Shown here: positions 40,305-48,590 of the stretch, piece by piece | How positions within the stretch are numbered: position 1 is the stretch's first letter | How the letters are laid out: every line of letters begins with the position of its first letter | Assembly (NCBI GenBank): GCA_049515135.1 | Contig: JBEKUJ010000012.1 | Span: 1-64,000, forward strand | Direction of reading: 5' to 3' | DNA from: Fen-1364 sp049515135 | GTDB lineage: Bacteria; Spirochaetota; Spirochaetia; SZUA-6; Fen-1364 | Length of the DNA stretch: 64,000 nt | Position numbers and translations under genes: made by a program | The notes under the pieces: model-generated | Told to the model about the DNA's origin: nothing | Seen by the model: the letters and a program-made list of their open reading frames with translations, nothing else | Databases searched by the model: none

Positions 40305-40889
40305 ATGCGCAACGTCACCTACCTGATGAACGTATCGCTGGACGGTTTTGTCGAGGGACCTGACGGCAAGTTCGGGTGGAGCCAGCCGGACGAAGAGGTG
40401 CACCGGTTCCACAATCAAATCGCCCGGGACCTCGGCGCATTCCTGTACGGCCGGCGCATGTACGAGACCATGGCCGGCTGGGAGACCGCGGACCAGGACC
40501 CGTCCCTGCCGGACTACGCCGCGGAGTTCGCGCGCATCTGGAAGGAAAAGCCCAAGTTCGTGTTCTCTACGACGCTCCAGAAAGTAGGCCAGGGCTGTCA
40601 GCTGGTGCGGGGAGACATCGCCGCCGAGCTGGCCAGTCTGAAGGAGCTGCCGGGCGGTGACCTCGGCGTCAGCGGGCCGGGCCTGGCTTCGGCGCTGGCC
40701 CGGCTTGGTCTGATTGACGAATACCAACTGGTTGTTTACCCAATCATGGTGGGCGGAGGCAAGCAATACTTCCCGGCGCTGGATCACGCGGTCCCCCTGC
40801 GGCTGATCGATACCCGAACGTTCCGCTGCGGCGCCGTGTACCTCCGCTACGCGCTCGCGGAGCCGCCATCGCAACAACGCGATGTTTGA
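40305..40889 (+). CDS. Dihydrofolate reductase-family (RibD C-terminal-like) protein
   Basis: A 194-aa protein starting MRNVTYLMNVSLDGFVEGPD. FLYGRRMYETMAGWE, KFVFSTTLQKV, DLGVSGPGLASALARLGLID and EYQLVVYPIMVGGGKQYFP follow the RibD_C/DHFR-like family (YyaP/YwjB type). It is probably an NADPH-dependent reductase of unknown substrate; true folate reductase activity is not implied. The ATG at 40305 starts exactly at the family N-terminus. Confidence 0.85.
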   Translation: MRNVTYLMNVSLDGFVEGPDGKFGWSQPDEEVHRFHNQIARDLGAFLYGRRMYETMAGWETADQDPSLPDYAAEFARIWKEKPKFVFSTTLQKVGQGCQLVRGDIAAELASLKELPGGDLGVSGPGLASALARLGLIDEYQLVVYPIMVGGGKQYFPALDHAVPLRLIDTRTFRCGAVYLRYALAEPPSQQRDV

Positions 40890-40896
40890 CCATCCG

Positions 40897-41210
40897 ATGT
40901 GCGTGAGGCTACGTTTTCAGGTGCCTCCACAAGCCAAGAACCGCATCATGCATACGGTGCTGAAGAATGGAGACATCGTCCTTATGGCTTCCGACAACCT
41001 GGGCTCTCCGGGAGCATCACGAAGGGAAACCAGTTCTCCATGACGATCGAATGCAGCAGCAAGAAAGAGGCTGACTCCTATTATGCAAAGCTCTCTGCGG
41101 GGGGCAAGGCCGCCCATCCGATGGAAGAAGTGTTCTTTGGGTACTACGGCGATCTGACGGACAAGTTTGGAATCGACTGGATGATCAGCTTCATGAAGCC
41201 GCAATCATAA
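40897..41210 (+). pseudogene. Second 5'-truncated, frameshifted PhnB-type VOC protein
   Basis: Frame one reads VPPQAKNRIMHTVLKNGDIV then LMASDNLGSPG. A single-base shift near 41015 leads into SITKGNQFSMTIECSSKKEA and VFFGYYGDLTDKFGIDWMIS, stop at 41210. These are the middle and end of a PhnB-type VOC protein. The first ~40 residues are missing, replaced by the end of the DHFR-like gene. Again one extra G in a G run would restore the frame. Confidence 0.65.
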
Positions 41211-41305
41211 GGGTTTGCCGGCAGCCGTGCCGCCCGCCCCAGGGCCGTTAGCAGACCGCACGCTGCTGGCCAGGACTGCCCGTCTGCATTTGATTGTTCT
41301 TTGTA

Positions 41306-41311
41306 TATAAT
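41306..41311 (+). promoter_or_regulatory. -10 box upstream of the CNB-HD-GYP gene
   Basis: A perfect TATAAT in an AT-rich patch, 19 bp before the ATG. No good -35 at the standard distance, so an activator may be needed. Confidence 0.4.
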
Positions 41312-41330
41312 GCAAGGCAGGGGGCGCTCT

Positions 41331-42395
41331 ATGTCAGACCTTCGCGAGATACTCGGCCAGAGCGAGCTGTTCGCTGGATTGGGAAAGGCGTCACTGGACC
41401 GCATTGTGCAGCAACTGGAAAGGGTCGTATTCGAAAAGGACAATATCGTCTGTCGCGAAGGGGAGCCCGGGGCAAGCATGTTCATGATCGTCAATGGAAG
41501 GGTCTCCGTGCAGAAGGATACCGGCTGGGGTCAGCGGGAGCTGCAGCAGATGGGTCCGCGTGAGTCTTTTGGAGAAATGGCGCTGATCTCCCGGGAGGCC
41601 AGGTCCGCAAGCGTAACGGCGCTGGAGCGGACTGAATGCCTGCGGTTGGAGCAGGAGGGATTTTCCGCCCTCCTGGACCAGGACCCGCTGTTTGCGCAGC
41701 GTGTCGCCAAGGTTCTCACTCGTCGGATATCGGAGATAGACAGGAAAACCACGGAAGAGCTTCTGGCCGCCTACCGCGCGCTCATGTTCGGGTTTGCCAA
41801 TCTTACTGATTCCCGGGACCCTGAGACGGGGTCCCACCTGGAGCGGACTCGCGGATACTGCGTTCTGCTGGCTCAGAAACTGGCGATACACCCACGATAC
41901 AAGGCAAGCATGACTCAAGATTTCATCGACGAGATCTATAACCTGTCACCACTCCACGACATCGGGAAGGTTGCCATTCCCGACGCGATCCTCCTGAAGC
42001 CCGCCCGACTCACGGATGAAGAGCTGGAGATCATGAAGACACACACAACAGCCGGGGCTGCGGCATTCCAGAAAGTCATGGAGCAGTGCAAGGCCGAGGT
42101 ATTCGTCATGGCTCACAGGATCTGCCTCCATCACCACGAAAAATGGGACGGAAGCGGCTATCCCGCGCATCTGGCAGGGGATGCTATCCCCCTGGAGGCC
42201 CGGATCATGGCATTGGCGGATGTGTACGATGCGCTTCTCTCCAAGCGTGTGTACAAAGCTCCGATGTCCTATGTGGCCACCAGGGAAGAGATTCGAAAAT
42301 CGTCCGGCACGTACTTCGATCCAGTCATGACCGAGATCATGATGGAGAATATCCAGCTGTTCGAAGAGATACACAGGAGTCACCAGGATTCCTGA
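41331..42395 (+). CDS. Cyclic-nucleotide-binding / HD-GYP phosphodiesterase fusion
   Basis: A 354-aa signalling protein. Residues ~8-125 are a cNMP-binding (CAP_ED) domain with FGEMALISREARSASVTA, close to the phosphate-binding cassette. Residues ~150-345 are an HD-GYP domain: SRDPETGSHLERTRGY, LHDIGKVAIPDAILLKPARL (His209, Asp210), HHHEKWDGSGYP and ADVYDALLSKRVYK. HD-GYP domains hydrolyse c-di-GMP; here activity would be gated by a cyclic nucleotide or other small ligand instead of the usual receiver domain. Cytoplasmic. ATG 41331 follows GGGGG. Confidence 0.9.
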   Translation: MSDLREILGQSELFAGLGKASLDRIVQQLERVVFEKDNIVCREGEPGASMFMIVNGRVSVQKDTGWGQRELQQMGPRESFGEMALISREARSASVTALERTECLRLEQEGFSALLDQDPLFAQRVAKVLTRRISEIDRKTTEELLAAYRALMFGFANLTDSRDPETGSHLERTRGYCVLLAQKLAIHPRYKASMTQDFIDEIYNLSPLHDIGKVAIPDAILLKPARLTDEELEIMKTHTTAGAAAFQKVMEQCKAEVFVMAHRICLHHHEKWDGSGYPAHLAGDAIPLEARIMALADVYDALLSKRVYKAPMSYVATREEIRKSSGTYFDPVMTEIMMENIQLFEEIHRSHQDS

Positions 42396-42422
42396 TGGAC
42401 CGGGAATGACATAGAATTGCTT

Positions 42423-42470
42423 TGGTACCTCGACTGTCTATGTCTATCTTACTTTCATCGGGAGGTACCA
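42423..42470 (+). promoter_or_regulatory. Inverted repeat masking the DUF1761 ribosome-binding site
   Basis: TGGTACCTC (42423-42431) and GAGGTACCA (42462-42470) are perfectly complementary across a 30-bp loop. The right arm contains the GGGAGG expected to serve the downstream gene, so the folded RNA would hide it. A 17-codon leader frame (ATG 42440, MSILLSSGGTNSASFWA) ends in TGA at 42491-42493, overlapping the TTG start at 42490. Confidence 0.4.
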
Positions 42471-42489
42471 ACTCAGCATCATTCTGGGC

Positions 42490-42738
42490 TTGATCGGCGC
42501 CTTCTTCATGAGCTTCGTCCTGCATCACGCTCTCTTCTTTGCCAATGAGTTTCTCAAGACAAGCGGCGTAGGCGGCGGGCTGATGGTCGGGTTTTTCAAC
42601 TGGATCGGCTTTATTGCCCCGGTCACAATTGGCGTCGTGACCTACCAGAAGAAGCCTTTTGCTTTGTGGATTCTGGACAACGCGTACTGGCTCATTTCGC
42701 TGCTGATCATGGGTGTCATATTATCCGTCTGGCAGTAG
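42490..42738 (+). CDS. DUF1761-like membrane protein, short form
   Basis: An 82-aa protein from TTG 42490 with three hydrophobic stretches. HHALFFANEFLKTSGVGGGL, MVGFFNWIGFIAPVTIGVVT and NAYWLISLLIMGVILSVWQ match the C-terminal two thirds of DUF1761 proteins. The usual first membrane helix (~45 residues) is missing, and the frame upstream has no ATG, GTG or TTG at a sensible place. Either it is a truncated gene or initiates unusually. Confidence 0.55.
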   Translation: MIGAFFMSFVLHHALFFANEFLKTSGVGGGLMVGFFNWIGFIAPVTIGVVTYQKKPFALWILDNAYWLISLLIMGVILSVWQ

Positions 42739-42790
42739 GCAGATGATGCGATCGCGGTCATGCTCCTTGTCGCCTGCGCATGACCGCGAT

Positions 42791-43747
42791 CTACCCATGG
42801 GAAAACAGCCGGTCCAGGGTTGCCCGATCCGGCATCCCGGCCCATCCGCCAGCCGCTGTGACCGTGCGGCTCGCGCAAATGCTTCCCATGCGGGCGCAGT
42901 CCGGGAGCGGGCGTTTTTCGAGCAGCCCGGCAATGAAACCGGCATCATAGGCATCACCTGCTCCAATGCTGTCAACGACCCCGCCCACGCGAATAGCGGG
43001 CTCGTAGTGATGCCATCCTTTCTGGAAGACCTCTGAGCCTTGCGTTGCCTGCTTGATGACAACCGTGCGGGCTCCAGCGTCAAGCAGAATTCGGGCTGCC
43101 CATTCCGCCGCCTCTACTCCCGTGAGGCCGTGCGCCTCATGCTCGTCGCAGAAAAGAATGTCCAGGGAGGGAAGAACCTCGAGCATAACCTGCATCCAGG
43201 GCGGCTTCAGCGCGTGCAGAGGGAACTGGCTGTCCACGGACGTGAGGAGCCCGCGAGCGCGAGCCTTGGAAAACAGGTTCACGATGTCGCTGTCGTACAT
43301 CTGTTTGAAATGCAGGAATCCTCCGTTATGGAGAAACCGTGCATCCAGCATCTGGTCCATCCGGCCCTTTTCAAAGCGCAGGGGCCAGGGGTCGTGCGTG
43401 GGGAGCTGGTAGAAGAGCGGGCGCTTTCTGCTGCCGAAAGCCAGGACATAGACGCCGATCCCGCTGGTTGTGCCTTTGACCGTGTCGACCCAGTCGGTGC
43501 TCACGCCGTTCTCGCGGAGCTGCCGAAGAATCACGGGTCCGAAGACGTCATCCGCTACACAGCCGCTGACGGAGACTTTTAGCCCAAGCCTTGCCAAGTC
43601 CTGGACCGTGTATCCTACCGAGCCTGCAACGGCCAGGTCCACGGCTGCAGGCCCCTCCCAGCCTGTGAGGACTCCGAGGTATTGCGGCGCTTCGCCGTGC
43701 ACCAGGATATCCACGTTCAAAGGCCCGACTACGGTGATATCGTGCAT
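42791..43747 (-). CDS. PfkB-family sugar kinase
   Basis: A 318-aa ribokinase-type kinase. ITVVGPLNVDILVHG and AVAGSVGYTVQDLARLGLKV open the fold (sugar-binding region), and GGVVDSIGAGDAYDAGFIAG is the PfkB signature with the catalytic Asp. Last gene of the SorC-controlled operon, 12 bp after the SIS gene. It would phosphorylate the sugar brought in by the RbsABC-type transporter; substrate unknown. Confidence 0.9.
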   Translation of the reverse strand: MHDITVVGPLNVDILVHGEAPQYLGVLTGWEGPAAVDLAVAGSVGYTVQDLARLGLKVSVSGCVADDVFGPVILRQLRENGVSTDWVDTVKGTTSGIGVYVLAFGSRKRPLFYQLPTHDPWPLRFEKGRMDQMLDARFLHNGGFLHFKQMYDSDIVNLFSKARARGLLTSVDSQFPLHALKPPWMQVMLEVLPSLDILFCDEHEAHGLTGVEAAEWAARILLDAGARTVVIKQATQGSEVFQKGWHHYEPAIRVGGVVDSIGAGDAYDAGFIAGLLEKRPLPDCARMGSICASRTVTAAGGWAGMPDRATLDRLFSHG

Positions 43748-43759
43748 GGGCGCCCTCTC

Positions 43760-45004
43760 TCAGTGCGTATCTTTTGGAAACAGCCAGTTCCAGACCCTGG
43801 CATGACGGGCGATGTTGGAACGCTGGCAGTCGGGGTTCACGTCCCCGCGAGCCACCCCGGCAAAATAGGGCAGGAGCTGGCCGGGGAGGATGGCAAGAAC
43901 GGAGAACAGGATGGGGTCACGCTCGGGAAACCGAAATACGTCGTCCACCTGCTCCGCCACTTTCTGGTCCTCTTCGCTGATGATCCCTAGTGAGGGAGAT
44001 TTCAGCATCATTGTGACATGGGCGATGTCGCGCAGCTCCTTGTAACCGGGATCGTCAAGCGGCGCCACGACGATGGTGAGGATGTCGTGGGTGGTCAATC
44101 CGAGGGCCCCATGGATGTGCCGACCCGGGCACATCCCCTTTGCGGGGATATGGCTCATCTCATCGTACTTCAGGGCCATCTCTTCCGCAGTGCCTTCGTT
44201 TGCGCCACCACCCACGATCAGCACGCTCCGCACGTCCTTGTAGCGGGCCGACAGGATCCTTGATCTCTCACTCACCCACTCGAAGGAGTTCCCCATCTTG
44301 TCAGGCAGGCTGAAAAGCCGGCCTCTCAGGCTTTTCCAGTCCCGTGAGTCTGGTCTGGTGAGCGCTCCGATCTCCAGGGCCAGCCAGATCGACGCAGCCA
44401 GACGGGTTGCGTAATGGAAGGTGTCGGAGCCGCCCGTGTCGAACCCTCCGGCACAAAGGATGGTCTCATTGCTTTTTTTGGTGATAGGGCTGTCTGCAAC
44501 GCTGGTGAATGCCACCTGGTACGCGCCCAGCTCTTTTGCCCGGGCGGCCGCCCTGTTGCTGTCCACCGTGGCGCCGCTTCCTGAGTAGCTGAAAAAGGCT
44601 GTCCGCGTGAAGTCGACGGGGTGCGGGCAAGTGACGTACTCCAGGGAATCGTAGTCCTTTGCCTCCCATCCCGCGTACTCCCAGAACGCCGCGGAGGCGG
44701 TCTGAGCCACGAACTGCGAAGTGCCCAGGCCGTGGCCTGCCATGCCTCGCAGGCCCTTGTCCACCAGCCGGGCAGCAAGCGCCGGTATTTTTTTGAGGTT
44801 CAGCTCGAAAGTTTCCTTCAACGCTGAGGACTGGCTCTTGATGTCGTCGTAGAGATGGAAGGGGTGCGCGGTGCGGGGCTCTGAGCCCAGGCTTCGATAC
44901 ATGATAGGGTGCTCGCCTGTTCCCTCGATAAGGCGCGTGATATCGCCTTCCAGGATCCAGCGCTGGGCCCGGGTCCCCGCTTTCTGCTTGTGTGGTGCAT
45001 CCAT
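43760..45004 (-). CDS. SIS-domain sugar isomerase/deglycase
   Basis: A 414-aa protein with two SIS domains. The first has GMAGHGLGTSQFVAQTASAA and TAFFSYSGSGATVDSNRAAA; the second VRSVLIVGGGANEGTAEEMA and EMSHIPAKGMCPGRHIHGAL. This resembles the isomerase half of GlmS and AgaS/FrlB-type enzymes acting on phospho-sugars or phospho-amino sugars. With the adjacent PfkB kinase the logic is phosphorylate then isomerise or deglycate, as in the frl and aga systems; which sugar cannot be read from sequence. Confidence 0.8.
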   Translation of the reverse strand: MDAPHKQKAGTRAQRWILEGDITRLIEGTGEHPIMYRSLGSEPRTAHPFHLYDDIKSQSSALKETFELNLKKIPALAARLVDKGLRGMAGHGLGTSQFVAQTASAAFWEYAGWEAKDYDSLEYVTCPHPVDFTRTAFFSYSGSGATVDSNRAAARAKELGAYQVAFTSVADSPITKKSNETILCAGGFDTGGSDTFHYATRLAASIWLALEIGALTRPDSRDWKSLRGRLFSLPDKMGNSFEWVSERSRILSARYKDVRSVLIVGGGANEGTAEEMALKYDEMSHIPAKGMCPGRHIHGALGLTTHDILTIVVAPLDDPGYKELRDIAHVTMMLKSPSLGIISEEDQKVAEQVDDVFRFPERDPILFSVLAILPGQLLPYFAGVARGDVNPDCQRSNIARHARVWNWLFPKDTH

Positions 45005-45021
45005 ATCGAGATCCCTCCTTT

Positions 45022-46527
45022 TCAGAGTTGGGTTTCCACGCCCAGGGCGAGGCTCAGTATTCTTTCCTGGCTCATCTGTGCGCGATCCAGGATGGCGGCG
45101 ATGCGGCCCTCCCGCATGACCATGACCCGGTGAGCCAGCCTCACGATCTCCGCGATTTCCGATGAGACCAGCAGGATGGCTCTGCCTTTCCTGGACTGGT
45201 TCATGATGAATTGGTAGAGTTCGAATTTCACGCCGATGTCGATGCCCTGGGTTGGCTCGGCCAGGATCAGCACCTCGGGATCTGCCGCGAGGCAGCGCGC
45301 AAGCGCCACTTTCTGCTGGTTGCCGCCGCTCAAGCTGTCCACGGACATTCCTGTCCCCGCCGTCTTTATGCTCAAGGCCTTCACCTGTTTGTCCGCCACG
45401 GCTTTCTCCTGCCGCAGGTTCAGGATTCCCAGCTTGCGGGAGATCCGCGGCAGGATGGACAGAACGATGTTTCGCCGGATGCTTTGCTCCGTAAGGATAC
45501 CGTCGTTTTTCCTGTCCTCCGGGAGATAGATCATGCCTCTGGCGATGGCTCCTGACGGAGAGGGCTGGAATCGCCTGCCTTTCAGCATTATGGAGCCGGC
45601 GTCCACAGGGATCTCACCGAACAGCGCCTTTGCCAGCTCTGTCTTGCCGCTTCCCGAAAGCCCTGCTACCGCCAGGATTTCCCCCGCCCGGATGGAGAAG
45701 CTGACATCCCGCAGCAGCGATCCTGAGCAAAGTCCGTTTGCCCCAAGGATGACGCTCTCCTCAACGGGCGCCGCGGCGTGCAGGTCGGCTGGGACTTCCC
45801 TCCCGATCATGTCGAAGATCATCGACTCCCGGGTGACCGCGGACAACGGGCCGGTCCTGATATGGCTACCGTCCCTCAACACGGTGACGCTGTCGGCAAG
45901 CTCGAAGACCTCGTCGAGATGATGGGAGATGTACAGGATGGTGACTCCCTGCTGGCGCAGCATGCGGATGTTTCGGAAGAGCGCGTCCACCTCGGCGCGG
46001 TTGAGGCTCGATGTCGGCTCATCCATGATCAGGAGCTCGGCGTTGTTGAGGAGCGCCTTGGCAATTTCCACGATCTGCTGCTCGCCGACGCGCAGGCTGC
46101 GCACGACTGCCCTCGGCGACAAGTGGGAAGCATCGAGGGTGGCAAGGATGGCGGCGGTTTTCTCCTGCATCCGCCGCTCCGCCAGCCAGATCCCTCCTGC
46201 CGCTGGCTCCTTGCCCAGGAAGATATTGCGCGCAATGGATTGGTCAGGCAGGAGGTTGAATACCTGGTAGATCGTGGAAATCCCCGCCCGCAGGGAATCC
46301 TGGGGGTCGCGCGGTGAGAAGGGCGCGCCTTTGACCTGGATGGTTCCTGAGTCCGGCATGATGGCCCCTGAGAGGAGCTTGATCAGCGTGGATTTTCCCG
46401 CGCCGTTTTCACCCACAATGGCGTGAAACTCACCGCGCGCGACGTCGAAGGGAATGTCCTTCAAGGCCTGTACTCCGGCATACGATTTGCTGACCGCCTG
46501 GAAGCGCACGTGAGGCTCGAAGCTCAT
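45022..46527 (-). CDS. Sugar ABC transporter ATP-binding protein (RbsA/MglA type)
   Basis: A 501-aa tandem ABC ATPase. First half: GENGAGKSTLIKLLSGAI (Walker A), LRVGEQQIVEIAKAL (signature), LLIMDEPTSSL (Walker B). Second half: VAGLSGSGKTELAKALFGEI, LSGGNQQKVALARCLA and VLILAEPTQGIDIG, the degenerate-Asp form typical of CUT2 importers. It starts in a 4-bp overlap with the permease stop. It energises uptake by the adjacent permease and binding protein. Confidence 0.95.
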   Translation of the reverse strand: MSFEPHVRFQAVSKSYAGVQALKDIPFDVARGEFHAIVGENGAGKSTLIKLLSGAIMPDSGTIQVKGAPFSPRDPQDSLRAGISTIYQVFNLLPDQSIARNIFLGKEPAAGGIWLAERRMQEKTAAILATLDASHLSPRAVVRSLRVGEQQIVEIAKALLNNAELLIMDEPTSSLNRAEVDALFRNIRMLRQQGVTILYISHHLDEVFELADSVTVLRDGSHIRTGPLSAVTRESMIFDMIGREVPADLHAAAPVEESVILGANGLCSGSLLRDVSFSIRAGEILAVAGLSGSGKTELAKALFGEIPVDAGSIMLKGRRFQPSPSGAIARGMIYLPEDRKNDGILTEQSIRRNIVLSILPRISRKLGILNLRQEKAVADKQVKALSIKTAGTGMSVDSLSGGNQQKVALARCLAADPEVLILAEPTQGIDIGVKFELYQFIMNQSRKGRAILLVSSEIAEIVRLAHRVMVMREGRIAAILDRAQMSQERILSLALGVETQL

Positions 46528-47510
46528 GAGCCGCCCTTCGAGGTGCGCAACCGGTCGAGGGAGAGGGCAAGGATCAGGATGGCTCCCTGGATGATCTTCT
46601 GGATATAGACGTTGAGATCCAGGAGGATCATCCCGTTCGTGATGGTCATGAGGAATATCGATGCGACCAGGGTATTGAAGATCTTGCCTTTTCCGCCGGA
46701 AAGGCTTGTTCCGCCCAGGATGACGGCGGTCAATACTGGGAAGAGAAAATCATCCCCCATGCCTGCGCCGGCGGACCCCTGGCGGGCCACCTGCATGAAA
46801 CCGGCAAAGGCGGCCAGGGCGCCCGCCAGCATGAAGACGTTCTGCTTCACCCGGGAAGTCTTGATCCCGGCAAGCCAGGATGCCTTCTCATTGTTTCCTG
46901 CGGCGAAAACCCGGGCGCCGAAACGCGTGTAGCGCAGCGCAAGGTGAAAGACAATGTAGAGGACGAACATGATGAAAATGGGAGCCGGTATGCCTAGCAG
47001 CCTCCCGCGCGCAAGGAAATCGATCGGTGCCAGGGCATCCCCATAGACCGTCCGGCCCCTGGTGTACACGAAGGCAATGCCCGAAAGAATGTACATCATT
47101 CCCAGCGTCGTGATGATGGGGTTGATCTTCAGCCGCGTGACAATGACGCCGTTTGCCAGGCCGAGAAGCGCGCCCAGGAGCAGGACGCATCCGGCGGCAG
47201 GCAGGGCCGGCACATGGGCGTTGACCATGAGCGCACCGGTGAATACTCCGCCGACGGTGAGGATGGAAGGCAGCGAAACATCCATGGTTCCCAGAAGGAC
47301 AACGAAGTGTTCCCCGATTGCAACTATGGCGATGACTGCGGCCTGGCGGAGAACAGTGGCTATGTTGTCCGGCGTCGCAAATGCACGCGTCGAAAAGGTG
47401 AGGAACAACAGCCACACGACGAAAATGACGACGAATCCCTCCTCCCCGACGATGCTGATCCAACGACGCGCGCTGAGAAGGTTTCCCTGGGCCGGCTGGG
47501 CATTCTGCAT
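46524..47510 (-). CDS. Sugar ABC transporter permease (RbsC type)
   Basis: A 328-aa CUT2 permease with eight to ten membrane spans. The first helix is GFVVIFVVWLLFLTFSTRAF; TVGGVFTGALMVN, LGMMYILSGIAFVYTRGRTV and GNNEKASWLAGIKTSRVK are family landmarks (the last is the ATPase-contact loop). It overlaps the ATPase gene by 4 bp and is separated from the binding-protein gene by a hairpin. Confidence 0.93.
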   Translation of the reverse strand: MQNAQPAQGNLLSARRWISIVGEEGFVVIFVVWLLFLTFSTRAFATPDNIATVLRQAAVIAIVAIGEHFVVLLGTMDVSLPSILTVGGVFTGALMVNAHVPALPAAGCVLLLGALLGLANGVIVTRLKINPIITTLGMMYILSGIAFVYTRGRTVYGDALAPIDFLARGRLLGIPAPIFIMFVLYIVFHLALRYTRFGARVFAAGNNEKASWLAGIKTSRVKQNVFMLAGALAAFAGFMQVARQGSAGAGMGDDFLFPVLTAVILGGTSLSGGKGKIFNTLVASIFLMTITNGMILLDLNVYIQKIIQGAILILALSLDRLRTSKGGS

Positions 47511-47529
47511 GATGCTGCTCCCCTGTGGG

Positions 47530-47552
47530 GGGGGAGGCGGAAGGCCTCCCCC
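47530..47552 (-). terminator. Intercistronic hairpin between binding protein and permease
   Basis: On the minus strand GGGGGAGGC-CTTCC-GCCTCCCCC is a perfect 9-bp stem with a 5-base loop, 7 bases after the binding-protein stop. No T run follows, so it is more likely an RNA-stabilising 3' hairpin or weak attenuator than a full terminator. It occupies the same position as the terminator in the other sugar ABC operon. Confidence 0.65.
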
Positions 47553-47558
47553 GTTTTC

Positions 47559-48590
47559 TTACTTGCCCACGTTCTCCCTGGTGATCAGGTTCACGGGCAC
47601 CCGGACCCTCTGCGGGAGCGTCCCCCCGGCCAGGAGCTTCACGACCGCGTTCACGGCCAACGCTCCGGTGGTGGCAGGGGCCGTGTCGATGGTGCCGCGG
47701 TACATCGTGCCGTTCCTGATGTACTCCAGCGCCTGCTTCTCCGCATCGATCCCGACGATGATCGTGTTGTCTGCCGTGCGTCCGGCGTTCTGCAATGCTT
47801 TCAGGGCGCCGAAGGCGCCGGCGTCGTTGATGCTGGCAACCACGTTGATGTCGGGATGGGCCTGGAGCGCGGACTCCATGGATTTCAGCCCGTTCTCCGG
47901 GGTGCCTCCGAGGTAGTTGCCCACGATCTGCGCGCCGGGGGCTTCCTTCATCAGGGCCTTGGCGATGTTTTGAGCGCGCACCACGACATTGGGAAGGTCG
48001 GGGTAGTCCAGAATGGCAACCCGCGCCTTGCCTGCCATCTCTTTGGCGATGAGCTTGCCAGCATATTCGCCTGCGGCATATCCAAGGTCTGCGTCCTCGA
48101 TGCTGATGGACACTCCGCCAAGATCCACCACGTCACGGCCAGCGTACTGAACGATCATCACGCCTTTCTTGGCCGCGTCCGCAAGTGCGGAGCGGACGCT
48201 GGGAGGATCAAAAAGGCCGATGATGACGGCAGATGCTCCACTTGCCGTGAAGCTTTCGATTGCGTTGATCTGTTTGTCCACCTTCAGGTCCGAATCGAAG
48301 GTGCGCACCGGAAGCCCCAGCTTCTTCGCGGCATTCTCAGCGCTTTCGGCGACGGTGGCATGGTATTCGGTGGAATATGTTATGGCGATGATGCCGATGA
48401 AGGAGTTCTCCTTCTCCAGCCTTTGACGGGCTGCCGCGATTTCCTTGTCCGTTGGCGTGAGATCCGCCGCAACCCCGAGCCCCGTATTCAGGAGCTTGGG
48501 CTCGGGGTAGTTGCCCCCCTTGCCTGCCTGGGCTGTGGCCAGCGCCGCGCACACAAACAGAATGATCCCCGGTATCAGGTATCTCTTCAT
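47559..48590 (-). CDS. Sugar ABC transporter substrate-binding protein (RbsB type)
   Basis: A 343-aa periplasmic-binding-protein family 4 member. Signal peptide 1-20 (YLIPGIILFVCAALATAQ). ENSFIGIIAITYSTEYHATV is the first strand and NVVASINDAGAFGALKALQN, IIVGIDAEKQALEYIRNG the second-domain landmarks. No lipobox. The ATG at 48590 has GGAGGAAATC upstream and lies in an ATGA overlap with the regulator stop. Confidence 0.92.
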   Translation of the reverse strand: MKRYLIPGIILFVCAALATAQAGKGGNYPEPKLLNTGLGVAADLTPTDKEIAAARQRLEKENSFIGIIAITYSTEYHATVAESAENAAKKLGLPVRTFDSDLKVDKQINAIESFTASGASAVIIGLFDPPSVRSALADAAKKGVMIVQYAGRDVVDLGGVSISIEDADLGYAAGEYAGKLIAKEMAGKARVAILDYPDLPNVVVRAQNIAKALMKEAPGAQIVGNYLGGTPENGLKSMESALQAHPDINVVASINDAGAFGALKALQNAGRTADNTIIVGIDAEKQALEYIRNGTMYRGTIDTAPATTGALAVNAVVKLLAGGTLPQRVRVPVNLITRENVGK

